5,070 nt of DNA from WTAW01 sp964540205 (GCA_964540205.1 CAZIMJ010000327.1:1-5070); one strand, 5' to 3'. Shown: positions 1 to 5,046, counted from the first letter of the stretch. Notes: generated from the sequence alone by a model not told the origin. Numbers and translations: made by a program.

Positions 1-14
1 CAAATTTCAGTCAT
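1..14 (-). CDS. 5' end of an unidentified gene running off the window
   Basis: On the minus strand an ATG at 14-12 opens a reading frame (Met-Thr-Glu-Ile) that leaves the window after four codons, so its product cannot be named. The start is credible because a near-perfect Shine-Dalgarno GAGGAGG (bases 29-23) lies 8 bases upstream. The ATG overlaps the TGA stop of the preceding truncated amidohydrolase frame as ATGA, the usual arrangement of translationally coupled operon genes. Being downstream of an amidohydrolase it could belong to the same catabolic operon, but that is inference from position only. Confidence 0.55.
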
Positions 15-271
15 CTTATAGTCCTCCTCATGTATGAATTAGCCTGAATTATTAAAAAAATCGAGTTTGCGATGCAGGTATTGTCCATGCCCCATCTAGC
101 TTCGGGCAGCAATAAAAGACCCGTTACATCGATCTTGTATACGTCCTTTATGTCCGAAAGATCCCCCACATCTGCAATTTTTTTCCCCCGGATGAAAACA
201 TCCTGTCGAGAGAAGGTATGACCGAGAACAACTTTTCCCTCTCTGATGAGAATTGTATTTTCCTCTGGCAT
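11..271 (-). pseudogene. Truncated amidohydrolase (hydantoinase/dihydroorotase-like), N-terminal remnant
   Basis: The 86-residue frame begins like the N-terminal beta-sandwich of cyclic amidohydrolases (D-hydantoinase, dihydropyrimidinase, dihydroorotase). Residues 7-16 read ILIREGKVVL, residues 25-35 read VFIRGKKIADV, and residues 48-56 read DVTGLLLLP. In the family this last strand leads straight into PGxxDxHxH, the metal-binding motif that starts the TIM barrel. Here the similarity ends at Pro56 (about base 104) and continues as an unrelated 30-residue tail (EARWGMDNTC...). There is no His-x-His, no carboxylated Lys and none of the roughly 400 residues of barrel, so it cannot be an active hydrolase. 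A deletion that fused the gene start to sequence just upstream of the next gene is the simplest explanation. The stop overlaps that gene's ATG. The start at 271 is supported by a weak AAGAG site and by the promoter at 296-324. The exact substrate class cannot be told from this domain. Confidence 0.68.
23..29 (-). promoter_or_regulatory. Strong Shine-Dalgarno for the gene leaving at base 1
   Basis: The minus strand reads GAGGAGG here, complementary to the 16S rRNA 3' end, with 8 bases to the ATG at 14-12. It is much stronger than the site of the upstream truncated frame (AAGAG, ahead of the ATG at 271). This suggests the downstream gene is the one still being translated. Confidence 0.6.
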
Positions 272-295
272 GAATACTCTTTTTTGGTTGGGAAA

Positions 296-324
296 ATCTT
301 ATCACGCCTCTATGCCGAAGTCAA
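296..324 (-). promoter_or_regulatory. Sigma70-type promoter for the amidohydrolase remnant
   Basis: On the minus strand a -35 TTGACT (324-319) is followed after exactly 17 bases by a -10 TAAGAT (301-296). Each hexamer matches the consensus at five of six positions. Transcription would start near 289 and give a leader of about 18 bases before the ATG at 271. The promoter has stayed intact although the gene it serves is truncated, so it may now mainly drive the gene that leaves the window at base 1. Confidence 0.6.
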
Positions 325-456
325 AGACGTAGACACCCAAAATTGATACGACCTGGAGGGCTGATATTTTATGGTTTAATAAGTGGCTTTAGATCGATTT
401 TTGTTTGGTTGATATCAGGATGTAAATAGAGCTGTCTTTTACTAGAATTCGACCAT

Positions 457-507
457 CTGACTAAGAATCAGTAGGTCGGCAGTTAGAATCTGCCTTGGGG
501 CGTACCA
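457..507 (+). pseudogene. 3' half of a tRNA gene (tRNA-Arg-like), 5' half missing
   Basis: Bases 457-471 form an anticodon arm with stem CTGA/TCAG and loop CTAAGAA. A T and a five-base variable region AGGTC follow. A T arm then has a perfect 5-bp stem, GGCAG (478-482) and CTGCC (490-494), around loop TTAGAAT. Next come TTGGGGCG and a TACCA that includes CCA. No D arm or matching 5' acceptor strand (such as GCCCCAA) is present upstream. The anticodon reads AAG, which formally means Leu, but there is no long variable arm. The loop and arm resemble bacterial tRNA-Arg(ACG), with one C-to-A change each in the anticodon and the T loop (TTCGAAT to TTAGAAT). The acceptor end has one or two bases too many. 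It is best read as a decayed 3' tRNA half, as left by an element that integrated into a tRNA gene. Confidence 0.62.
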
Positions 508-622
508 TTATAATTTCTGTTAACTTAACTTCTTATCTAAAAATTGCATAACATATATCTATCCTCAAATTTTCTTTTGATGTGAAGACAAATATATTAG
601 GTGTTTTATGGTTGAACAAAAA

Positions 623-631
623 TGTTATAAT
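623..631 (+). promoter_or_regulatory. Extended -10 promoter for hicBA
   Basis: TG at 623-624, one base, then a perfect TATAAT at 626-631 form a textbook extended -10 element. No good -35 sits at 17 bases; the best is TTTTAT at 604-609. This is tolerable for extended -10 promoters. The TTGAAC at 612-617 is too close to serve. Transcription would start near 638, giving a leader of about 25 bases that holds the ribosome binding site. Confidence 0.62.
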
Positions 632-650
632 AATTGCAGACTAAAAAATA

Positions 651-662
651 AGGAGACCTCCT
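651..662 (+). promoter_or_regulatory. hicB ribosome binding site inside a short inverted repeat
   Basis: AGGAG (651-655) is the Shine-Dalgarno of hicB, 7 bases before its ATG. It is mirrored exactly by CTCCT (658-662), two bases away and touching the start codon. In DNA this is a compact dyad in the transcribed leader that could be an operator. In RNA the two-base gap is too small for a normal hairpin within one molecule, so pairing would need partial fraying. The pattern is seen; any regulatory role is inference. Confidence 0.4.
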
Positions 663-881
663 ATGATTTCCACGTACACTGCTAAATACGCTCGCACTGA
701 ATCAGGATATATGGGTCAATTGGTGGAGTGGCCTGAAGTTGTTACAGAAGGAAAAACGATTGAAGAATGTAGAAAAATGCTTCAGGATGCTTTACAAGAG
801 ATGATCCTTGCGTATAAACAACAAAAAAAGGAAATTCCCAAGGGAGGCGCCCTCATAGAACAGATTGCTGCCGAAATCTAA
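663..881 (+). CDS. hicB: HicB-family antitoxin (short form)
   Basis: This 72-residue protein has the HicB partial RNase H-like fold: an N-terminal strand (TYTAKYARTE), then GYMGQLVEWPEVVTEGKTIEE (about residues 15-35), which carries the characteristic hairpin and 'P-x-V-x-T-x-G-x-T-x-E-E' signature. An amphipathic helix follows (CRKMLQDALQEMILAYKQQ) and then the typical 'KKEIPKGG' end. HicB binds and blocks its partner HicA, an mRNA-cleaving toxin. Many HicB proteins are 110-150 residues and add a C-terminal ribbon-helix-helix or HTH DNA-binding domain. This one ends without it, so it probably neutralises the toxin but may not repress the operon itself. The start at 663 is fixed by AGGAG 7 bases upstream. 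The stop lies 4 bases before the hicA ATG, so the pair is an antitoxin-first operon. Confidence 0.85.
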   Translation: MISTYTAKYARTESGYMGQLVEWPEVVTEGKTIEECRKMLQDALQEMILAYKQQKKEIPKGGALIEQIAAEI

Positions 882-885
882 ATAT

Positions 886-1074
886 ATGTCTGTCAAACGA
901 CGTGATTTGGTCAGATATTTGGAAGAGAGCGGATTTTATTTACTGCGGGAAGGGAAAAATCATTCCATATATACCAATGATATAAGAACCATCCCAGTCA
1001 AAAGGCACAGATTTCTCGACAGAATCACTGCGAACGAGATCTGTAAGCAAGCAGGCTTGAAGCCAAAGTTCTAA
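886..1074 (+). CDS. hicA: HicA-family mRNA interferase toxin
   Basis: The 62-residue protein matches HicA/YcfA, a small double-stranded-RNA-binding-fold toxin that cleaves mRNA and tmRNA during translation. Helix 1 (KRRDLVRYLEESGF) is followed by the hallmark strand with the active-site histidine (EGKNHSIYTN, His26). The second strand is RTIPVKRHR and the C-terminal helix is ITANEICKQAGL, as usual for the family. The family length is about 55-85 residues, so it appears complete. ATG 886 is preferred. A TTG at 865 in the same frame would add seven residues and overlap hicB by 17 bases, and it has no family support. No strong ribosome site precedes 886, so translation is probably coupled to hicB, whose stop is 4 bases away; this would keep toxin output low relative to antitoxin. 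Confidence 0.85.
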   Translation: MSVKRRDLVRYLEESGFYLLREGKNHSIYTNDIRTIPVKRHRFLDRITANEICKQAGLKPKF

Positions 1075-1092
1075 GAATTATATTTATAAAGT

Positions 1093-1121
1093 TTGACTCT
1101 GCCCCCCTAAATTTATATGCT
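1093..1121 (+). promoter_or_regulatory. Sigma70-type promoter of the kinase gene
   Basis: TTGACT (1093-1098) and TATGCT (1116-1121) are separated by 17 bases. Transcription would begin near 1128. An upstream ATG at 1117 lies inside the -10 hexamer and would not be in this transcript, which supports the ATG at 1144 as the real kinase start. The spacer contains a run of six C followed by TAAATTT. Confidence 0.5.
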
Positions 1122-1143
1122 ATCCTCAGCTCGGAAGGGGACG

Positions 1144-3657
1144 ATGGCAACTCAGTGTCCTAAATGTAAAGCAGAGAATCCAGACGAGTCAAAATTCTGT
1201 AATGGGTGTGGCCTCCGATTGGACTCTATAGACAAAATGCCTGCCCCTCCCACACAGACATTAGAAGTTCCCAAAGAAGAACTCACCACGGGCTCTACCT
1301 TTGCAGGGCGATACCAAATCATCGAAGAGATTGGAAAAGGAGGAATGGGCAAGATCTATACGGTTTTAGACAAAGATATTAATGCCAAGATTGCTTTAAA
1401 GCTCATTAGGCCTGAAATCGCCTCTGATAAAAAAACGATAGATCGTTTTAGAAATGAGCTGAAAACAGCCCGTGATATTTCTCACAAGAATATCTGCCGT
1501 ATGTATGACATCAATAAAGAAGATGGCTCATATTACATCACCATGGAGTACGTTTCTGGGGAAGATTTAAAAAGCTTCATACACAGATCGGGGCAATTAA
1601 CCATAGGAACGGCTATTAAGATTGCACAACAAGTTTGTGATGGGTTATCAGAAGCCCATAGATTAGGAGTTGTGCATCGTGATCTAAAGTCGAGCAACAT
1701 CATGATCGATAAAGAGGGAGATGCCAGAATTATGGATTTTGGTATTGCCCGATCTCTTGAAGCCAAAGGGATTACAGGTTCGGGAGTAATAATCGGGACC
1801 CCAGAGTATATGTCTCCAGAGCAGGTCGAGGGGAAGGAAACAGACCAACGTTCGGATATCTATTCGTTGGGAATCATCCTGTATGAAATGGTGACAGGAA
1901 GAGTGCCTTTTGAGGGGGACACACCATTTACCATTGGTGTAAAACATAAAAGTGAAGTTCCTGTAGATCCAAAGAATCTGAATAATCGGATACCCGAAAA
2001 TCTCAGCCTAGTCATCATGAAATGCCTGGAGAAAGATAAAAATAAAAGATTTCAAGGTGTGAGAGAAGTCCAATATGAACTGACCAAGATCGAGGAGGGA
2101 ATTCCAACCACTGTAAGAGAAGTTCAAAAGCGAAAACCCTTAACCTCAAAGGAAATTACTGTAACATTTGGCTTAAAGAAACTTCTTACCCCTGCTTTAG
2201 TTGTTATCGCTCTTGTTATCATTGCTCTGATTATCTGGAAACTTTGGTTGCAAAAGGAAGTCATTTCTCAACCTCCTAGAAGTCCTTCCATTGCAGTGCT
2301 TCCTTTTGAAGATTTAAGTGCTGAAAGGGATCAAGGCTACTTCTGTGAGGGACTTTCAGATGAACTGATAAACCGGCTATCCAGAATAAGCAATTTAAAG
2401 ATTCCAGCTCGCACTTCATCTTTTTTAGCTAAGAGTCAAGGCCTAGACATTAAGGAAATAGGAGAAAAATTGGATGTTGAAAATGTGTTAGAGGGAAGCA
2501 TAAGAAAAGCAGGAAATATGTTTCGCGTTACTGTTCAATTAATTAATGTTAAAGAAGGTTCTCCTATCTGGTCTGACAAATTTGAGGGTGTTTTAGCAGA
2601 TATTTTTAGTTTGCAGGATAAAATATCTTTAGCAATCGTTGATAATCTAAAAATAAAACTTTTGAGGGAAGAAAAACTGAAAATTGTGACGCGTGACACG
2701 AAGGATACTGAAGCATACAACTTGTATTTGCAGGGTAGATTTTTCTGGAATCAAAGAACAGAAGAAGGATTCATGAAAGCTATCGAAAATTTCGAAAAAG
2801 CGATTAATATAGATTCAACTTATGCCCGAGCTTGGGCTGGCATTTCAGACTGTTATAATCTTCTCCCTGTTTATGTTTCTTCTCCACCAAATTATGCCTT
2901 TCCGAAAGCAAAGGAAGCTGCATTGAAGGCATTGGAGATTGATGAATCGATGGCAGAAGCACATACCTCGCTAGCATGGATTAAAATGAGTTTTGATTGG
3001 GATTGGGTCGGAGCAGAGAAGGAATTCAAACGTGCCATTGAATTATTTCCCAAATATGCAACTGCTCATCATTGGTATTCACTTTATTTATGTTATATGG
3101 GTCGAGCAAATGAAGGGCATGAGGAAATTAAAGTCGCTCTTGCTCTGGATCCTTTTTCCTTGGTTTTATATAAAGATTCAAATTTATGCTATTATTATGG
3201 TCGCAAATATGACCAATCTATAAGTATTTTGGAAAGAACACTTGAAATGAGCCCAAATTTCCCGAGTGTCCATCTTTATCTAGGATGGGTATACTTTGCC
3301 CAATCATTTTATGAGAAAGCATTAGAAGAATTCAAAAAAGAGAGAGAAGTATTAAAGCGATTTGATTCAAGGGTTGAATGTTGGATTGGAATTTCATACG
3401 CAAATCTAAAAAAGAAAAAAATGGCACAAGAAGTAATACGTGAATTAACAGAGCAATCCGAACTCAAATTCGTTTCCCCCATATTACTTGCAAAATTTAA
3501 CTTCGATCTTGGAGAAAAAGACTTATATTTGAAATCTCTTGATATGGCATACAGAGAACGAGATATAAATATGCGTTTAATAAAAGAAGCGCCAGAGTTT
3601 GACAACATGCGTTCTGACCCGGCCTTCAAGGAACTTATAGAGAAAGTTTTTCGGTGA
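1144..3657 (+). CDS. Membrane Ser/Thr protein kinase with zinc ribbon, TolB-N-like domain and TPR repeats
   Basis: The 837-residue protein starts with a zinc ribbon (Cys5, Cys8, Cys19, Cys22). A complete Hanks-type kinase domain follows at about residues 57-303. It has the glycine loop GKGGMG (64-69), Lys86 in ALKLI, helix-C Glu105, the catalytic loop HRDLKSSN (Asp180, Asn185), DFG (Asp198), and the activation/P+1 segment GTPEYMSPE (218-226). All catalytic residues are present, so it should be active. One hydrophobic membrane segment lies at about 347-368. Outside it is a TolB-N/FlgO-like domain at about 382-503 (SIAVLPFEDLS..., DELINRLSRI, VLEGSIRKAG), and then about five TPR-like helical pairs to residue 800. 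The likely role is signal transduction, with an external module that binds ligand or partners; substrate and ligand are unknown. ATG 1144 is chosen over 1117 because GGAAGGGG precedes it and the zinc ribbon begins directly after it. The TPR half is visibly more AT-rich than the kinase half. It ends normally (DPAFKELIEKVFR). Confidence 0.9.
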   Translation: MATQCPKCKAENPDESKFCNGCGLRLDSIDKMPAPPTQTLEVPKEELTTGSTFAGRYQIIEEIGKGGMGKIYTVLDKDINAKIALKLIRPEIASDKKTIDRFRNELKTARDISHKNICRMYDINKEDGSYYITMEYVSGEDLKSFIHRSGQLTIGTAIKIAQQVCDGLSEAHRLGVVHRDLKSSNIMIDKEGDARIMDFGIARSLEAKGITGSGVIIGTPEYMSPEQVEGKETDQRSDIYSLGIILYEMVTGRVPFEGDTPFTIGVKHKSEVPVDPKNLNNRIPENLSLVIMKCLEKDKNKRFQGVREVQYELTKIEEGIPTTVREVQKRKPLTSKEITVTFGLKKLLTPALVVIALVIIALIIWKLWLQKEVISQPPRSPSIAVLPFEDLSAERDQGYFCEGLSDELINRLSRISNLKIPARTSSFLAKSQGLDIKEIGEKLDVENVLEGSIRKAGNMFRVTVQLINVKEGSPIWSDKFEGVLADIFSLQDKISLAIVDNLKIKLLREEKLKIVTRDTKDTEAYNLYLQGRFFWNQRTEEGFMKAIENFEKAINIDSTYARAWAGISDCYNLLPVYVSSPPNYAFPKAKEAALKALEIDESMAEAHTSLAWIKMSFDWDWVGAEKEFKRAIELFPKYATAHHWYSLYLCYMGRANEGHEEIKVALALDPFSLVLYKDSNLCYYYGRKYDQSISILERTLEMSPNFPSVHLYLGWVYFAQSFYEKALEEFKKEREVLKRFDSRVECWIGISYANLKKKKMAQEVIRELTEQSELKFVSPILLAKFNFDLGEKDLYLKSLDMAYRERDINMRLIKEAPEFDNMRSDPAFKELIEKVFR

Positions 3658-3668
3658 AATGACCTTAA

Positions 3669-3762
3669 GGACAGGGCATATGGGAAAACATGGCCATTGA
3701 ATATTACAAAAAATTCCTCACCCTCTGGAATGACGCTGACCCAGGGATAGCTGAAGTGGAGG
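3669..3762 (+). pseudogene. C-terminal fragment of a second TPR/kinase-type protein, cut by the insertion sequence
   Basis: Just 11 bases after the kinase stop, in a different frame, the sequence encodes GQGIWEN followed by MAIEYYKKFLTLWNDADPGI and AEVE. I recognise this as the last TPR helix pair of TPR/kinase proteins, whose ends commonly run 'AIEHYEKFLDLWKDADPGIAEVEDARKRLAGL'. The preceding kinase has a different, complete ending, so this is not its own tail. It must come from a paralogue whose upstream part has been lost or replaced. The frame is closed upstream by TAA at 3666-3668, and the similarity stops after GAG-G at 3762, where the insertion sequence begins. The four bases after the element (GATG, 5067-5070) would continue the expected Asp-Ala codons. 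ATG 3690 has no ribosome site and the fragment is not expected to be expressed. Confidence 0.65.
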
Positions 3763-3766
3763 TAAC

Positions 3767-3782
3767 ATGATGACGTGATGCA
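3767..3782 (+). repeat. Left subterminal inverted repeat of the IS
   Basis: The sequence ATGATGACGTGATGCA matches the reverse complement of 5047-5062 at 13 of 16 positions. The first eight bases are identical and the three differences are all transitions. In the family these subterminal repeats are thought to be recognition sites near the crossover. Confidence 0.7.
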
Positions 3783-3839
3783 CCTCCTCCGGGAGTTTGT
3801 TATACTTCCGGAAGAGCAAACAATCTATTTAGGAGGTGC
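3780..3839 (+). promoter_or_regulatory. Hairpin that can hide the transposase ribosome binding site
   Basis: GCACCTCCT (3780-3788) is the exact reverse complement of AGGAGGTGC (3831-3839), which contains the transposase Shine-Dalgarno AGGAGGT. Inside it a second stem can form between GTTTGT (3795-3800) and GCAAAC (3816-3821, one G-U pair). A small apical stem from the palindrome CTTCCGGAAG (3805-3814) can also form. Transcripts starting upstream of about 3780 would fold and conceal the ribosome site, limiting transposase made from outside transcription. The repeat is seen; the function is inference, in line with known control of other insertion sequences. Confidence 0.55.
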
Positions 3840-3843
3840 TTTA

Positions 3844-4893
3844 ATGTATTATATGGGTATTGACCATCATAAGCAATACTCTCACATCACGGTCTTGAAT
3901 GAGAAAGGAGAAGTGGTCAAGGCCGAGAAGGTCTGGAATATCGGAAGAGAGGTCAAGGGATTCTTATCCGGTCTGGATGATAAGATTTCAGGAGTAGTAG
4001 AAGCTGGTTATTCCCACTACACGATGGTGGACTTAATGGAGTCTGAGGGAGTGAGTATGAAGATAGCTCACCCTGAGCAGGTCAAGGCGATAGCAAAAGC
4101 CAGGATTAAAACTGACAAGAGGGACTCACGGATATTGGCGTATTTACTTCGGAGCAATTTAATCCCTGAGGTTTATTGTCGGGACAAGGAGAATCAGGAG
4201 GCTCAGCGGGTTTTAAGGCATCGAGTTACATATGTACGCATGCAGACGCAAGTGAAGAATCGGATACGAGCGTTGCTTGCTAAGCAGAGGGAGGAGGTTC
4301 GCCAGATAGTGGTGCTGGAAGAGAATCTTTTCAAGGTAAGTGGTCGTAAGGTTTTAGGAAGTTTAGATTTACCCGGGAAAGATCAGCAGATGCTGGGGTC
4401 GTTGCTAGAAACGCTTGAACACTTAAAGGGGAAAATTAAGCTGTCTGATGCCCTTGTCAGGGAGATCTTGCGCAGTAGTGAGGGAGCCCGGCTTATCAGT
4501 ACCTTACCCGGTTTTGGGGAGTTCTTCTCTGTTTTAGTGTCTGTAGAGATAGCGGATATCAGCAGATTCGACTCGCCTGCGAATCTTCACAGCTATGCAG
4601 GCTTGATTCCATCAACTCATGCCTCAGGGGGGAAGATTTATCATGGCAAGCTTGTTCATCAGGGGAACAAGTGGCTCAGATGGGCACTTGTGGAAGCTGT
4701 ATGGCCGGCAGTCAGGTCTGATTTTGACATAAGAGTCTATTATCAACGGATGAAGAAGAGGAAAGGAGCAAACTCAGCCAAGGTGGCTACAGCTCGAAGA
4801 TTATTGACAATAATTTACCGTGTAATGAAAGAGAAGAGAGCATACATTCCTTATAAAAGAGAAAAGCATACGGCTGCCTTCGCTCGCATCTAA
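3844..4893 (+). CDS. IS110-family transposase (DEDD recombinase)
   Basis: This 349-residue recombinase catalyses RNA-guided insertion and excision of the element through a circular intermediate. The N-terminal RuvC-like DEDD domain (about 1-150) shows Asp7 in MGIDHHK, Glu53 in VVEAG, and Asp91 and Asp94 in KTDKRDSRILAYLL. This spacing is close to that of IS621 (Asp11, Glu60, Asp102, Asp105). A helical, partly coiled linker follows. The C-terminal Transposase_20 domain (about 215-300) has TLPGFGEF, NLHSYAGLIPSTHASGGK and GNKWLRWALVEA. Ser261 in ASGGK is the probable nucleophile, equivalent to the catalytic serine of IS621. The length is normal and the frame is unbroken. ATG 3844 is chosen because AGGAGGT lies 6 bases upstream and the family's N-terminus starts there; the open frame further upstream runs through the left repeat and has no similarity. 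Confidence 0.92.
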   Translation: MYYMGIDHHKQYSHITVLNEKGEVVKAEKVWNIGREVKGFLSGLDDKISGVVEAGYSHYTMVDLMESEGVSMKIAHPEQVKAIAKARIKTDKRDSRILAYLLRSNLIPEVYCRDKENQEAQRVLRHRVTYVRMQTQVKNRIRALLAKQREEVRQIVVLEENLFKVSGRKVLGSLDLPGKDQQMLGSLLETLEHLKGKIKLSDALVREILRSSEGARLISTLPGFGEFFSVLVSVEIADISRFDSPANLHSYAGLIPSTHASGGKIYHGKLVHQGNKWLRWALVEAVWPAVRSDFDIRVYYQRMKKRKGANSAKVATARRLLTIIYRVMKEKRAYIPYKREKHTAAFARI

Positions 4894-5008
4894 CGAGCCT
4901 TATGGGTTGCGTTCTGGTGGAGGTTAAGGAGCCGTGTCCGGATATTACGGTGTGTGCAGAGCCAATCTTATGATTGGGGGCACGGATAGAAGGATGGTTC
5001 AAAAGACC
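4894..5008 (+). ncRNA. Candidate bridge/seek RNA of the IS110-family element
   Basis: The non-coding right end starts immediately after the transposase stop and is highly foldable. Stem 1 pairs CCTTA (4898-4902) with TAAGG (4925-4929) around a 22-base open region. Stem 2 pairs CCGTGTCC (4932-4939) with GGGCACGG (4978-4985), 8 bp with one G-U. It encloses another 22-base open strand (4940-4961) and a perfect hairpin, CCAATC-TTAT-GATTGG (4962-4977). A weaker hairpin, GGTT/GACC, covers 4996-5008. Two stem-loops with unpaired guide loops is the architecture known for IS110-family guide RNAs, which in IS1111-type elements lie 3' of the gene. Loop 1 contains GTGGAGGT, the left junction sequence. 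The exact ends and processing are unknown; the A-rich stretch after 5008 probably marks the 3' side. Confidence 0.55.
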
Positions 5009-5046
5009 GAAAAAAGGAGGGCAGATAAAAAAGAATAAAAAAAACT

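Larger units (their letters stand above)
272..662. other. Gene-free stretch of about 390 bases with promoters and a tRNA fragment
   Basis: No credible protein-coding frame is seen on either strand. The left end holds the minus-strand promoter (296-324), the middle a 3' tRNA fragment (about 457-507), and the right end the hicBA promoter and leader (623-662). The rest (325-456 and 508-600) is AT-rich and shows no repeat, strong hairpin or conserved element that I recognise. The divergent promoters and the tRNA remnant make it a plausible junction between two blocks of different origin. Confidence 0.5.

Noticed and set aside
457..507. A functional tRNA-Leu(AAG)
   Set aside because: There is no D arm, no 5' acceptor strand and no long variable arm; the T loop is altered and the acceptor end has the wrong length.
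367..613. Ten-base direct repeat TTTTATGGTT at 367-376 and 604-613
   Set aside because: It is short and AT-rich, with no matching flanks; it is expected by chance in such sequence and does not bracket an element.
1117..1143. Upstream ATG at 1117 as the kinase start (nine extra residues)
   Set aside because: It lies within the likely -10 element and has no ribosome site; GGAAGGGG stands just before ATG 1144 and the conserved zinc ribbon begins right after it.
2993..3223. 76-codon plus-strand frame inside the kinase gene
   Set aside because: It is out of frame in the TPR coding region and has no start signals or family resemblance.
3309..3629. 106-codon minus-strand frame opposite the TPR region
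   Set aside because: It is a shadow of the kinase gene: Ser/Phe-rich translation, no ribosome site and no recognisable domain.
3775..3843. Upstream extension of the transposase frame from 3775
   Set aside because: The added residues run through the left inverted repeat and the hairpin and have no family similarity; AGGAGGT points to ATG 3844.
5009..5044. Rho-independent terminator after the transposase
   Set aside because: The tract is A-rich on the plus strand rather than T-rich and does not follow a strong GC hairpin, so it is not a canonical terminator for rightward transcripts.
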